In this document: piece by piece, positions 36,856-45,571 of the stretch
How positions within the stretch are numbered: the first letter of the stretch is position 1
Layout: each line of letters opens with the position of its first letter
Assembly: GCF_945915845.1 (NCBI RefSeq)
Contig: NZ_CAMEFX010000016.1
Span: 1 to 45,571 of the forward strand
Origin: an uncultured Actinobacillus sp.
Lineage (GTDB): Bacteria > Pseudomonadota > Gammaproteobacteria > Enterobacterales > Pasteurellaceae
Length of the DNA stretch: 45,571 nucleotides
Direction: 5' to 3'
Program-made: the position numbers and the translations under genes
The notes under the pieces: model-generated
What the model was told of the DNA's origin: nothing
The model's database searches: none
What the model saw: only the letters and a program-made list of their open reading frames with translations

Positions 36856-38205
36856 TTATAAGATAATCGAACCGATCACCGATAATCCAAATCCAACTAA
36901 GCCAATCAAGGTTTCTTGAACTGTCCAAGTTTTAAACATGGTTTTAGTATCAATTTCCAAGAAACGGCTGACTAACCAGAAACCACTGTCGTTAACATGG
37001 GCAAGAACGGTCGCGCCGGAGGCGATTGAGATAACAATAAAGCATAAATCAAATTCGCTTAATCCTGTTGTTGCAGAAACCATTGGAGCAACAAGTGCGG
37101 ATGTTGTGGTGATGGCAACAGTGGCAGAACCTTGTGCGACACGTAATGCACTAGAAATAATAAATGCAGCGACAATCACAGGCATGCCAGTGTCTGAAAG
37201 CATATTCGCTAATACATCGCCAATACCACTTGCACGCAATACGCCACCAAACATTCCCCCCGCTCCCGTTACAAGTACAATGGAACAAATAGGGCCTAAT
37301 GCGTTATCACAGATTTTTTCTATTTGCTCAACGCTACGTTGTTCTTTTAATAGATAGATTGTCACAATAAGTGTGATGAGCAATGCTACCGGCGTTTTAC
37401 CAATTAAGCGTAAACTTTCTACCCATAATTGAGAACCATCAATGACTTTGGCTACCGATAAGGTATTGAGTACCGTATCTAACATAATTAAGCAAAGTGG
37501 TAGTAATAGGATAAATAATACGCGTCTAAAACTTGGTGGGTTAAGTACAGCAGTTTCATTAATCGGGGCGGCATTTAGAAATGATTTTGGTAAATCTAAA
37601 TGAAATTTACGACCTAAGAATGTTCCGTAGAGATAAGCAGCAAAATACCAAGTTGGAATAGCGAGAATAAAACCGACAATGGTTAATAAACCGATATTAG
37701 CACCTAGTAAGTCACCGGCTGCTACGGGGCCGGGATGGGGTGGTAAGAATGCATGTGTTACCGCAAAGGCACCAGCCGCCGGGAATGCGTAACGGAATAG
37801 CGAACCACCGAATTGTTTTGCTACACTGAAAATAATCGGTAGCATCACCACTAAACCGGCATCAAAGAAAATAGGGAAGCCAAATAAGAATGATGCCACA
37901 CCTAATGCCAAGGGGGCTTTTTCTTCCCCAAATTTATTGATTAAGGTATCCGCGAGAACTTTTGCCCCACCGGTAATTTCGAGCAGACGGCCAATCATCG
38001 CGCCAAAACCAACTAATAATGCAACGGAGGCCAGTGTGCCACCAAAACCCGTCATTAAGGTCGGTAGAATTTTATTGACAGGTACGCCAGTCACAAGTGC
38101 GGTCAATAAACTTACTAAAGTTAATGCCACAAAAGCATGCACTCTAAATTTCATAATTAATACAAGTAGCAGTGCAATAGAGCCAATTAATGTAATGATT
38201 AACAT
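36856..38205 (-). CDS. gntP: Gluconate:H+ symporter, GntP family
   Basis: 449 residues, full length for the family, with 12-14 predicted membrane helices. Diagnostic stretches are 'FGFPIFFDAGLVVMLPI', 'HAFLPPHPGPVAAGDLLGAN' and 'LRVAQGSATVAITTTSAL'. It imports gluconate, possibly also L-idonate or 5-ketogluconate since the same operon encodes their dehydrogenases. It starts 12 bases after idnO with an AGAGGAA site and is the last gene of idnD-idnO-gntP. Which of these acids it prefers is not readable from sequence, and IdnT-type members look alike. Confidence 0.92.
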   Translation of the reverse strand: MLIITLIGSIALLLVLIMKFRVHAFVALTLVSLLTALVTGVPVNKILPTLMTGFGGTLASVALLVGFGAMIGRLLEITGGAKVLADTLINKFGEEKAPLALGVASFLFGFPIFFDAGLVVMLPIIFSVAKQFGGSLFRYAFPAAGAFAVTHAFLPPHPGPVAAGDLLGANIGLLTIVGFILAIPTWYFAAYLYGTFLGRKFHLDLPKSFLNAAPINETAVLNPPSFRRVLFILLLPLCLIMLDTVLNTLSVAKVIDGSQLWVESLRLIGKTPVALLITLIVTIYLLKEQRSVEQIEKICDNALGPICSIVLVTGAGGMFGGVLRASGIGDVLANMLSDTGMPVIVAAFIISSALRVAQGSATVAITTTSALVAPMVSATTGLSEFDLCFIVISIASGATVLAHVNDSGFWLVSRFLEIDTKTMFKTWTVQETLIGLVGFGLSVIGSIIL

Positions 38206-38217
38206 AGATAATTCCTC

Positions 38218-38982
38218 TTATACCGCCGCCAACATACCGCCATCAACAAACAACAAATGTCCGTTAACGAAGTCGGAGGCTTTTGATGATAAAAATACCG
38301 CAGCACCAATGAGTTCTTTTGGATCGCCCCAACGATTTGCCGGAGTACGTTTACATAACCATTCGGTAAACTCTTTATTTTCGACCAATGGCTTGGTTAA
38401 TTCTGTTGCGAAGTAGCCTGGCGCAATGCCATTGACTTGAATGTTATAACGTGCCAATTCAACACACATACCACGCGTGAGCATCTTAACTGCCCCTTTT
38501 GTTGCTGCATAAGGGGTTATCGTATCGCGCCCTAATTCACTTTGCATTGAACCAATATTAATGATTTTACCGCGTTGGCGTTTCACCATATAACGCGCCA
38601 CCGCTTGAGAAACAATAAAGACCGCTTTTTGATTGACACGAACAAGATCATCAAAATCTTGTTCCGGGAATTCACAAAACGGATGACGGCGTTGAATACC
38701 TGCATTATTGATCAATACATCAATGGCACCAATTTCTCTTTCAATATAATCAATGGCATGATGAACAGCTTCTGTGTCTGTAATATCAAAGGCAACGGCA
38801 TGGGCTTTAAAGCCTTGCGCATTTAGCTCATCTGCGACAGCTTGGGATTTTTCTTGATTGGTGCTATTAATAATGACTTCCGCACCATGCTCAACCACCC
38901 CTTGAGCCAATAAACGACCAATACCTCGCGTAGAGCCTGTAATTAAAATACGTTTATTTTTTAAAGAAAATAAGTCACTCAT
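38218..38982 (-). CDS. idnO: Gluconate 5-dehydrogenase (5-keto-D-gluconate reductase)
   Basis: 254 residues of a classical short-chain dehydrogenase. Cofactor motif TGSTRGIG (15-22), 'NNAG' (92-95) and the catalytic S145, Y158 and K162. The sequence matches IdnO, which reduces 5-keto-D-gluconate to D-gluconate with NADPH or NADH. Its location nine bases after idnD and just before gntP agrees with that role. Confidence 0.93.
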   Translation of the reverse strand: MSDLFSLKNKRILITGSTRGIGRLLAQGVVEHGAEVIINSTNQEKSQAVADELNAQGFKAHAVAFDITDTEAVHHAIDYIEREIGAIDVLINNAGIQRRHPFCEFPEQDFDDLVRVNQKAVFIVSQAVARYMVKRQRGKIINIGSMQSELGRDTITPYAATKGAVKMLTRGMCVELARYNIQVNGIAPGYFATELTKPLVENKEFTEWLCKRTPANRWGDPKELIGAAVFLSSKASDFVNGHLLFVDGGMLAAV

Positions 38983-38991
38983 GATTCATCC

Positions 38992-40035
38992 TTATTCAAA
39001 ACTAAGTTGAACTTTTGCAATTTCATTTTTATTTCCAGCCAGTTTTATTGCGTCTTCAAAGGCTTGGAATGGCACGACTTTAGACAGCAAAGGCAACGGG
39101 TTGACTTTTCCTGAGCTTAACCATTCCACGGAAGTATTAAATTCTTCCACAAAACGGAATGTCCCTTTCCAACTTATTTCTTTGGCAATTAATGTCATCA
39201 TATTAAATTCAGGCACAACACCGCCCATACCCACTTGAACTAATGTCCCACGAGCTTTGGTAATGGCTAAACAGCGTTCAATAGAAGAAGGGTGACCGGA
39301 CGCTTCAAAAGCCACATCAAAGTAGCCTTTATGTTCTGCATAAGATGAAAAATCATCGTTAACGGCATGTAATGTTTTTGTTGCCCCCATCGCGGTTGCT
39401 AAATCTAAACAACGTTGGCTCATATCCGCACACACAATTTCACTTGCACCAAGTGTCTTAACCGCCGCAACCACTAAACACCCAATAGGTCCAACACCTG
39501 ATACAAAGACTTTTTTGCCTGTTAAATCACCAGCCTGTTTTGCTGCATGAATGGTGACTGCTAGCGGTTCAGCAAAAGCCATCACCTCATCAGGTGCCTC
39601 TTGCGGATAATCAATACATTGTGCATTATCCACGACTTTAAATTGAGTAAAACCGCCATCAACATGTGGGTTATACATTGCACTACCAAAGAAACGCATG
39701 GTTTCACATTGATTAGTCTCACCGGATAAACAATATTTGCACTTCAAACAAGGTTTGCTTGGATTAATCGCCACTTTTTGCCCAACATAAAGCGTAGGAT
39801 CATTCGTTTTTACGACTTTGCCAATGACTTCATGCCCTAAAATCATCGGGTGTTTTATTTCAAAATTCCCAATTTTGCCCTGTTGATAATAGCTTAAATC
39901 AGAGCCACAAATCCCGCCACGTGTAATTTGGACGAGAGTTTGACTAGGGCTATTTTCATCGTATTCAATCTGCTGAGTAATAACATCTAAATCTAATTTA
40001 CCTTTAACTACACAGGATAATGTTTCTATTTCCAT
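38992..40035 (-). CDS. idnD: L-idonate 5-dehydrogenase
   Basis: 347 residues of a zinc-containing medium-chain dehydrogenase. The catalytic zinc site includes C43 ('GGICGSD') and H68-E69 ('LGHEV'). The structural zinc site has C96, C99, C102 and C110. It has the nucleotide-binding 'SGVGPIGCL'. The enzyme oxidises L-idonate to 5-keto-D-gluconate. The start is set by an AAGGAGAAC site before the ATG at 40033-40035. A longer frame would run into the operator. First gene of the leftward operon and divergent from gntK. Confidence 0.93.
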   Translation of the reverse strand: MEIETLSCVVKGKLDLDVITQQIEYDENSPSQTLVQITRGGICGSDLSYYQQGKIGNFEIKHPMILGHEVIGKVVKTNDPTLYVGQKVAINPSKPCLKCKYCLSGETNQCETMRFFGSAMYNPHVDGGFTQFKVVDNAQCIDYPQEAPDEVMAFAEPLAVTIHAAKQAGDLTGKKVFVSGVGPIGCLVVAAVKTLGASEIVCADMSQRCLDLATAMGATKTLHAVNDDFSSYAEHKGYFDVAFEASGHPSSIERCLAITKARGTLVQVGMGGVVPEFNMMTLIAKEISWKGTFRFVEEFNTSVEWLSSGKVNPLPLLSKVVPFQAFEDAIKLAGNKNEIAKVQLSFE

Positions 40036-40056
40036 AAAGTTCTCCTTTTTAGCTAT

Positions 40057-40070
40057 TGTTACGCGTAACA
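40057..40070. promoter_or_regulatory. GntR-type operator O1 (idnD side)
   Basis: TGTTACGCGTAACA is a perfect 14-bp palindrome of the GntR/IdnR operator type (TGTTAC-N2-GTAACA). It overlaps the probable idnD -10 region (minus-strand TATGTT at 40068-40073), a repressing position. Confidence 0.85.
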
Positions 40071-40112
40071 TATGTTTTTTTAATAGAAAGGTAAAGATTT
40101 AATATTATGAAT

Positions 40113-40128
40113 TGTGAGATGTATCACA
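40113..40128. promoter_or_regulatory. CRP site 1 in the idnD-gntK control region
   Basis: TGTGA-GATGTA-TCACA has both consensus half-sites. Its centre is about 60 bases from the predicted leftward idnD start, close to the class I distance. Confidence 0.85.
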
Positions 40129-40164
40129 AATTAAATTAATTGTTTGAAAATAGGTGATATTTTT

Positions 40165-40180
40165 TGTGATCAATATCACA
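40165..40180. promoter_or_regulatory. CRP site 2 in the idnD-gntK control region
   Basis: TGTGATCAATATCACA has both consensus half-sites. It lies 52 bases from site 1, centre to centre, about five helical turns, and about 61 bases upstream of the gntK start predicted from a TATGGT -10 at 40221-40226. Confidence 0.87.
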
Positions 40181-40188
40181 CAATCAAA

Positions 40189-40202
40189 TGTTACCAGTAA
40201 CA
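40189..40202. promoter_or_regulatory. GntR-type operator O2 (gntK side)
   Basis: TGTTACCAGTAACA shares both TGTTAC/GTAACA halves with O1. It covers the probable gntK -35 region, directly downstream of CRP site 2. Confidence 0.85.
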
Positions 40203-40252
40203 CTTAATCAAAAAGTAAGCTATGGTAATAAGAAAACACGAGGAGCAGTAAT

Positions 40253-40771
40253 ATGACTATTGGAAAAAGTTTTATTTTAATGGGTGTGTCGAGTACAGGT
40301 AAAACCACAGTTGGAACAGAAGTGGCACATCAGTTGGGGATAAAATTGATTGATGGGGATGATTTACACCCTAGAGCGAATATTTTGAAAATGGGGGCGG
40401 GGCAGCCGTTGAATGATGAAGATCGTGCGCCTTGGTTAGAGCGAATTCGTGATGCGGCGTTTAGTTTAGAGAAAAAAAGTGAAATCGGGATTATTGTCTG
40501 TTCTGCGCTTAAGAAAAAATATCGTGATTTAATTCGTGACGGCAATGAAAATGTAAAATTCATTTGGCTGTATGGCAGTTATGACCTAATTTTGGAACGT
40601 ATGCGGCAGCGTAAAGGGCATTATATGAAAGAAGAAATGCTCAAAAGCCAATTTGCCGCCTTGGAAGAGCCTGATCTTTTAGAAGAACCTGATGTCATTC
40701 CCATTAGCATTGACGGTAGTTTTGAAGAGATTGTGGCGCGTTGTGTGGATGTGTTAAAACCGTTGATTTAA
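40253..40771 (+). CDS. gntK: Gluconokinase
   Basis: 172 residues, full length for the GntK family. The P-loop is GVSSTGKTT (11-19), followed by 'DGDDLHPRANILKMGAGQPLND' (split about 36-57), the gluconate-binding block, and 'CSALKKKYRD'. It phosphorylates D-gluconate to 6-phosphogluconate, which can enter the pentose phosphate or Entner-Doudoroff route. A GAGGAGC site precedes the ATG. Divergent from idnD with a shared control region, and separated from gntR by a two-way terminator. Confidence 0.96.
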   Translation: MTIGKSFILMGVSSTGKTTVGTEVAHQLGIKLIDGDDLHPRANILKMGAGQPLNDEDRAPWLERIRDAAFSLEKKSEIGIIVCSALKKKYRDLIRDGNENVKFIWLYGSYDLILERMRQRKGHYMKEEMLKSQFAALEEPDLLEEPDVIPISIDGSFEEIVARCVDVLKPLI

Positions 40772-40787
40772 GGGGAAGGTGTGATGA

Positions 40788-40817
40788 AAAAAGTGCGGTA
40801 AATTCGCCGCACTTTTT
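40788..40817. terminator. Two-way terminator between gntK and gntR (uptake-signal pair)
   Basis: AAAAAGTGCGG (40788-40798), 8-base loop, CCGCACTTTTT (40807-40817), with A-runs and T-runs on both sides, so it can serve both convergent genes. The left arm is an exact uptake signal. Confidence 0.88.
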
Positions 40818-40850
40818 GGCGATATTATGTCGCACTGGTACAAGATTTTG

Positions 40851-41849
40851 TTATAAAGTTTCCCCTAAATGAATATCATAACCTAAATCAATAATTCGCC
40901 TTTGTTGGGGAAGGTTATTGATTCGATTTAATAACTCTTGAGCCGCAACTTGTCCGATTTCCAATCGTGGCGTAATCACTGTGGCAAGCTGAGGCGTGAG
41001 GGATTGCCCAACATCGTGACCATGAAAGCCGGCGATAGCTATTTTTTCAGGTACTGAAATCCCCAAACGTTGACATTCAAATAAGGCACCAATAGCAAGG
41101 TCATCGTTAGTGCAGAAAATACCGTTTATTTCAGGATACTCCTTTAAGGCTTGTTGCAAGAATTCTGCTCCCATGGTAAAGGATGACCGATCTTCAGAAC
41201 TGATCACCTTGGATTTTAATTTGTGTTTTTTCATGGCTTTTTCATAACCTTGCATTTTTAATAAGGTTCTTTTGTCTTGTCGAGCTGAAAAATACACAAT
41301 ATTTTTATGACCGCGTAAAATCATGGTTTCTACCATTGCCTGTGCGGCGGAAATATTATCAAACCCGACCACTTGCTCAATGCCCGGTTCAGAGGTATCC
41401 ATAATTTCAATAACAGGAATATTGGCCACTCCAAGCATTTTTAAGGTTCGTGCGGTATGCTGATTTTCCGATAAAATTAAACCGTCAATATTATAAGAAA
41501 GCAGACTTTCAATACGTTGTTCTTCTTTTTCTAGACTATAACCATAGTGGGCGAGCATGGTCTGATAGTTTGCTTTATCCGTCACAATTTCAATCCCCTT
41601 TAATACATCCGCAAAAACCGCATTCGTTAAGGAGGGGAGAAGCACACCAATGGCACGGCTTTTGGCATTGGATAGCATTTCAGGGGCTTTATTGGGAATA
41701 TAACCAAAATGTTCGATAGCTTGTGCAATACGAACTTGTGTTTCCGGCGCAACGGTATCAGGATTACGCAAATAACGGCTAATAGTCATTTTTGTAATAC
41801 CAAGATAGTTCGCAATATCTTGTAAAGTAGGGCGTTTAGATTTTGACAT
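40851..41849 (-). CDS. gntR: Gluconate operon repressor GntR (LacI family)
   Basis: 332 residues. An N-terminal LacI-type helix-turn-helix ('TLQDIANYLGITKMTISRYL', 8-27) and hinge are followed by a periplasmic-binding-like effector domain with 'SRAIGVLLPSLTNAVFADVL', 'DGLILSE', 'FCTNDDLAIGALFECQRLG' and 'IAGFHGHDVGQ', all shared with E. coli GntR. It should repress the gnt/idn genes by binding the two TGTTAC-N2-GTAACA operators and release them on binding gluconate. The ribosome site is weak, which fits low-level repressor expression. Confidence 0.95.
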   Translation of the reverse strand: MSKSKRPTLQDIANYLGITKMTISRYLRNPDTVAPETQVRIAQAIEHFGYIPNKAPEMLSNAKSRAIGVLLPSLTNAVFADVLKGIEIVTDKANYQTMLAHYGYSLEKEEQRIESLLSYNIDGLILSENQHTARTLKMLGVANIPVIEIMDTSEPGIEQVVGFDNISAAQAMVETMILRGHKNIVYFSARQDKRTLLKMQGYEKAMKKHKLKSKVISSEDRSSFTMGAEFLQQALKEYPEINGIFCTNDDLAIGALFECQRLGISVPEKIAIAGFHGHDVGQSLTPQLATVITPRLEIGQVAAQELLNRINNLPQQRRIIDLGYDIHLGETL

Positions 41850-41983
41850 AAAATGCTCGTTGATTATTTTTTATTGATTTTACTCAAAACTTCGTAAAAT
41901 TTCACCGCACTTTTAACTTAATTCTTATTTTGATTTCAGGTATCATATACGGCAATTTTTGACAGGTATTTTAGGTTAATTCA

Positions 41984-43396
41984 ATGGCTAAACAACCCAC
42001 TTCCACATATTCTTCCGAGCGAGATCAGCAATTAGCACAAGCCAGTATTCCGCCACATTCTATTGAAGCGGAGCAAGCGGTTTTAGGCGCGGTGATGATT
42101 AATAATAAGCATTGGGAAAATGTGGTAGAACGCGTGATTGCCGATGACTTTTATCTTGCTGCACATCGTATTATTTTCCAAGAAATTGAGCATTTAGCCC
42201 GTCAAAATTCGCCTATTGATCTGTTAACCCTTGAGCAATCCTTGCAAAATCGTGGTGTGATTAATGATGTAGGAGGATTTGCGTATCTTGCGGAATTATC
42301 TAAAAATACGCCAAGTTCTGCGAATGTGAATGCTTATGCGGACATTGTGCGGGAAAAAGCGATTTTGCGTGAATTAATTGGTGTGGGGAATAACATTGCT
42401 CAACGCGCTTATGCACCTAAAGGCAAAGATATCAAAGAAATTTTAGATGAAGCTGAGCGCGAGGTGTTTAGTATCGCAGAAAAACGTACCTCACAAAATG
42501 AAGGCCCTGAAAATATTGCGGCGATTTTAGAACGAACCTTGGATCGTATTGAAATGTTAAAAATGAGCGGTCATAAAGGGTTAACCGGTGTCACGACCGG
42601 TTTTGTGGATTTAGACAAAAAAACCGCCGGATTACAGCCTTCGGATTTAATTATTGTGGCAGCGCGTCCGTCTATGGGAAAAACGACCTTTGCCATGAAT
42701 TTATGTGAAAATGCGGCAATGAATAGTGATAAACCTGTTCTGATTTTTAGCCTTGAGATGCCGGCGGAACAAATTATGATGCGTACCCTAGCGTCTTTGT
42801 CACGGGTTGACCAAACCGCTATTCGGACAGGGCAAATTAATGATGATGGCGATTGGGCGAAGATTTCAAGTACCATGGCAATGTTGGCGGAAAAACCGAA
42901 TATGTATATTGATGATTCATCAGGTTTAACCCCAACGGAATTGCGTTCACGTGCACGCCGTGTTTATCGGGAACATAGCGGTTTAAGTTTGATTATGGTG
43001 GATTATTTGCAATTAATGCGCGCGCCGGGATTTGACAATAGAACCTTGGAGATTGCGGAAATTTCTCGTTCTTTAAAAGCCTTGGCAAAAGAGTTAGAAG
43101 TCCCTGTTGTGGCGTTGTCACAATTAAACCGTACGTTGGAAAACCGAACGGACAAGCGTCCGGTAAACTCAGATTTGCGTGAATCAGGCTCTATTGAGCA
43201 AGATGCGGATTTGATTATGTTTATTTATCGTGATGAGGTGTATCATGAAACCACAGAAGAAAACCGTAATCGCGCAGAAATTATTATTGGCAAACAGCGT
43301 AACGGTCCGATTGGACGTGTGCCATTAATTTTCCAAGGTCAATATTCTCGCTTTGATAATGCGCCACAAGCATGGCAGTTGTCCGATGAGTATTAG
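41984..43396 (+). CDS. dnaB: Replicative DNA helicase DnaB
   Basis: 470 residues, full length (E. coli 471). An N-terminal helical domain ('PPHSIEAEQAVLGAVMIN') is followed by a RecA-like motor with Walker A RPSMGKTT (228-235), 'FSLEMPAEQIMMR', Walker B 'LIMVDYLQLM' and 'LRESGSIEQDADLIMFIYRD'. The hexamer unwinds DNA at the replication fork. There is no intein or insertion. It is followed 31 bases later by alr, the usual gammaproteobacterial pair. Confidence 0.98.
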   Translation: MAKQPTSTYSSERDQQLAQASIPPHSIEAEQAVLGAVMINNKHWENVVERVIADDFYLAAHRIIFQEIEHLARQNSPIDLLTLEQSLQNRGVINDVGGFAYLAELSKNTPSSANVNAYADIVREKAILRELIGVGNNIAQRAYAPKGKDIKEILDEAEREVFSIAEKRTSQNEGPENIAAILERTLDRIEMLKMSGHKGLTGVTTGFVDLDKKTAGLQPSDLIIVAARPSMGKTTFAMNLCENAAMNSDKPVLIFSLEMPAEQIMMRTLASLSRVDQTAIRTGQINDDGDWAKISSTMAMLAEKPNMYIDDSSGLTPTELRSRARRVYREHSGLSLIMVDYLQLMRAPGFDNRTLEIAEISRSLKALAKELEVPVVALSQLNRTLENRTDKRPVNSDLRESGSIEQDADLIMFIYRDEVYHETTEENRNRAEIIIGKQRNGPIGRVPLIFQGQYSRFDNAPQAWQLSDEY

Positions 43397-43427
43397 ATGT
43401 AAAAATTAACTCCAAAAGAAGTAAAAC

Positions 43428-44504
43428 ATGAAACCAGCAACCGCCAAAATTAGTTCAGTGGCGTTAAAACATAATATTCAACTAATTAAACAAAAAGCCC
43501 CGGGAAGTAAAATTATCGCCATTGTCAAAGCAAATGCTTATGGACATGGTGTAGAATTTGTGGCATCTCAAATTGAAAATGAAGTAGATTGTTTTGGAGT
43601 GGCACGATTAGAAGAAGCCCTTGCCTTGCGCTCAAAAGGCGTCATTAAACCTATTTTATTACTGGAAGGCTTTTTTTCTGAAAAAGATTTACCCATTATT
43701 GCGGTGAATAACATTCAAACCGTGGTGCATAATAAAGAGCAACTGGAAGCCTTAAAAGCCGCACCATTGCCTAACCCGATTAAAGTTTGGCTAAAAATTG
43801 ATACAGGGATGCACCGTTTAGGGGTGGCATTGGAAGAGGTGGATTATTTTTGCCAAGAATTCGCAAAATGTCCGAATATTGAACCGCACTTTGGCTTTGT
43901 AAGCCATTTCAGCCGAGCAGATGAGTTAGATAGTGATTATACCCAAATTCAGCTTAATCGCTTTTTAACAGCAACAAGTGGAAAAGCTGGAGAGCGCACT
44001 ATTGCAGCTTCAGGTGGCATTTTGTTTTGGCAAGAATCCCATTTAGATTTAATTCGCCCGGGGATTATTATGTATGGTGTCTCGCCAACAGATACCCCTG
44101 CACAAGAATATGGCTTAGAGCCTGTGATGACATTAACTTCTTCACTGATTGCCGTGCGTGATCACAAAGCAGGGGAGCCGGTCGGTTATGGTGGTATTTG
44201 GACCAGCGAGAAAGAGACAAAAATTGGCGTAGTGGCTATTGGTTATGGCGATGGCTATCCGCGTAATATCCCACAAGGCACGCCAGTGTATATCAACGGC
44301 AGATTAGTCCCTATTGTGGGGCGCGTATCAATGGATATGATCACCGTAGATCTTGGTGCGGATTGCACAGACAAAGTAGGCGATGAAGTGATTTTATGGG
44401 GCAAAGAATTACCCCTTGAAACGGTGGCAAAACATATGGGGCTGTTGAGTTATGAATTAATGACAAAATTGACACCACGTGTTCTAACCGAATATATTGA
44501 CTAG
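43428..44504 (+). CDS. alr: Alanine racemase
   Basis: 358 residues (E. coli Alr 359). A PLP enzyme that interconverts L- and D-alanine for peptidoglycan. K34 in 'AIVKANAYGHG' carries the cofactor, and Y254 in 'PVGYGGIW' is the opposite catalytic base. 'DTGMHRLGV' and 'GRVSMDMITVDLG' are further landmarks. An AAGAAG site precedes the ATG. It is co-transcribed with dnaB. No terminator is visible in the 35 bases before pgi. Confidence 0.97.
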   Translation: MKPATAKISSVALKHNIQLIKQKAPGSKIIAIVKANAYGHGVEFVASQIENEVDCFGVARLEEALALRSKGVIKPILLLEGFFSEKDLPIIAVNNIQTVVHNKEQLEALKAAPLPNPIKVWLKIDTGMHRLGVALEEVDYFCQEFAKCPNIEPHFGFVSHFSRADELDSDYTQIQLNRFLTATSGKAGERTIAASGGILFWQESHLDLIRPGIIMYGVSPTDTPAQEYGLEPVMTLTSSLIAVRDHKAGEPVGYGGIWTSEKETKIGVVAIGYGDGYPRNIPQGTPVYINGRLVPIVGRVSMDMITVDLGADCTDKVGDEVILWGKELPLETVAKHMGLLSYELMTKLTPRVLTEYID

Positions 44505-44539
44505 ATTTTTTAAATTTTGATTATTCATAGGAGAAAATA

Positions 44540-45571
44540 ATGCAAAATATTAACCCAACCACAACCCAAGCTTGGGCAGCTCTAGAAGCGCACAAAGCGG
44601 CGTTTGGTAAAACAACTATTCAAGAATTATTTGCGCAAGAACCTAACCGTTTCGCGGATTATTCTTTGACTTTCAATAACGAGATTTTGGTGGATTATTC
44701 TAAAAATAATATCAACCAAGAAACGTTGAAATTATTGCGTCAATTAGCGCAAGAATGTGCTCTAGACAGCGCAAAAGAAGCGATGTTTACGGGCGCAAAA
44801 ATTAACCGCACCGAAAACCGTGCCGTATTACACACCGCATTACGTAACCGTTCAAACGCGCCTGTATTGGTGGATGGCAAAGACGTCATGCCGGAAGTGA
44901 ACGAAGTATTGGCAAAAATGAAATCATTTTGTGAACGCGTTATTTCGGGCGAGTGGAAAGGTTATACAGGCAAAGCCATTACCGATGTGATCAACATTGG
45001 TATCGGAGGTTCCGATCTTGGTCCTTATATGGTGACTGAAGCCTTACGCCCATACAAAAACCATTTAACCATGCATTTTGTGTCTAATGTAGATGGTACA
45101 CATATTGCAGAAACCTTAAAAAAAGTAAACCCTGAAACGACCCTTGTTTTAGTGGCATCAAAAACCTTCACTACACAAGAAACCATGACGAATGCGAATA
45201 GCGCGCGTGATTGGTTCTTAGCCACGGCAAAAGATGAAAAACACGTAGCAAAACACTTTGCCGCACTTTCAACCAATGCAGCAGAAGTGGCAAAATTTGG
45301 TATTGATACTGACAACATGTTTGGTTTCTGGGATTGGGTTGGTGGCCGTTATTCATTATGGTCTGCTATCGGTTTATCTATCGCCCTTTCTATCGGTTTT
45401 GATAATTTTGAACAATTATTAGCCGGTGCCCACGAAATGGATAAACATTTCCGTACCGCCCCGATCGAGCAAAATATTCCAACAACCTTGGCTTTAGTGG
45501 GTTTATGGAACACCAGTTTCTTAGGCGCACAAACAGAAGCGATTTTACCTTATGACCAATATTTACACCGT
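44540..45571 (+). CDS. pgi: Glucose-6-phosphate isomerase, 3' end outside window
   Basis: The first 344 codons run open to the window edge, of about 550 expected. The start [19 protein letters not shown] follows an AGGAG site. '[19 protein letters not shown]' and '[19 protein letters not shown]' (interrupted spans) are the conserved sugar-phosphate-binding segments. The enzyme interconverts glucose 6-phosphate and fructose 6-phosphate. It lies 35 bases after alr. Confidence 0.97.
   Translation, partial: MQNINPTTTQAWAALEAHKAAFGKTTIQELFAQEPNRFADYSLTFNNEILVDYSKNNINQETLKLLRQLAQECALDSAKEAMFTGAKINRTENRAVLHTALRNRSNAPVLVDGKDVMPEVNEVLAKMKSFCERVISGEWKGYTGKAITDVINIGIGGSDLGPYMVTEALRPYKNHLTMHFVSNVDGTHIAETLKKVNPETTLVLVASKTFTTQETMTNANSARDWFLATAKDEKHVAKHFAALSTNAAEVAKFGIDTDNMFGFWDWVGGRYSLWSAIGLSIALSIGFDNFEQLLAGAHEMDKHFRTAPIEQNIPTTLALVGLWNTSFLGAQTEAILPYDQYLHR

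Noticed and set aside
36856-41849. Gluconate/idonate block as a recently acquired island
   Set aside because: No integrase, direct repeats or tRNA at the edges, composition like the neighbours, and uptake signals present inside and around it.

Overview
The window looks like chromosomal DNA from a member of the Pasteurellaceae in the Haemophilus / Aggregatibacter / Pasteurella group. At least 27 exact copies of the Hin-type DNA uptake signal core AAGTGCGGT (either strand) are scattered through it, composition is moderately AT-rich, and many neighbour pairs are ones I associate with Haemophilus influenzae (prfA-prmC-sirB1-kdsA, lolC/D/E-aroG, dnaB-alr-pgi, xseB-ispA-dxs, infC-rpmI-rplT). I cannot name the species from sequence alone. 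I saw no rRNA, tRNA, CRISPR array, prophage or insertion sequence.

Layout. 1-3.7 kb: defence and accessory DNA, with a HigB-type toxin at the edge (its antitoxin would lie to the left) divergent from a type I restriction subunit, hsdR, which is bracketed by two REP-like palindromes. 3.7-7.2 kb: dolP lipoprotein, then alanine dehydrogenase and an NSS-family amino acid symporter behind a strong-looking CRP-type promoter. 7.3-8.8 kb: infC (AUU start), rpmI and rplT. 8.8-14.0 kb, minus strand: isoprenoid genes xseB-ispA-dxs and molybdenum cofactor genes moeA-moeB. 14.2-19.8 kb: xthA and a DUF695/RraB-like protein, two small genes of unknown function around a stem-loop cluster, asnS, folE and sixA. 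19.9-29.3 kb, plus strand: prfA, prmC, sirB1, a 51-codon gene, kdsA, a 2-hydroxyacid dehydrogenase, lolC-lolD-lolE and aroG. 29.5-36.7 kb: two adjacent autotransporters, the first a secreted sialidase, the second a probable adhesin with a very long Pro/Glu/Thr/Ser/Asn linker. 36.9-41.8 kb: a complete L-idonate/gluconate module (gntP, idnO, idnD, gntK, gntR). 42.0 kb to the end: dnaB, alr and the 5' part of pgi.

How it fits together. Gluconate is imported by GntP or made from L-idonate by IdnD then IdnO, and GntK phosphorylates it to 6-phosphogluconate. The divergent idnD/gntK control region holds two GntR-type operators and two consensus CRP sites, so this looks like textbook induction plus catabolite control. 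The same CRP logic appears upstream of ald and, less clearly, upstream of the sialidase, suggesting coordinated use of alternative carbon sources. Many gene ends use uptake-signal inverted pairs as terminators.

I did not find a convincing wholly new multi-gene system. The most novel material is the autotransporter pair (including an EF-hand-like loop in the sialidase), the REP-like elements around hsdR, the structured intergenic cluster near 16.3 kb, MoeB that has lost its zinc cysteines, and an unlisted small gene in front of kdsA.
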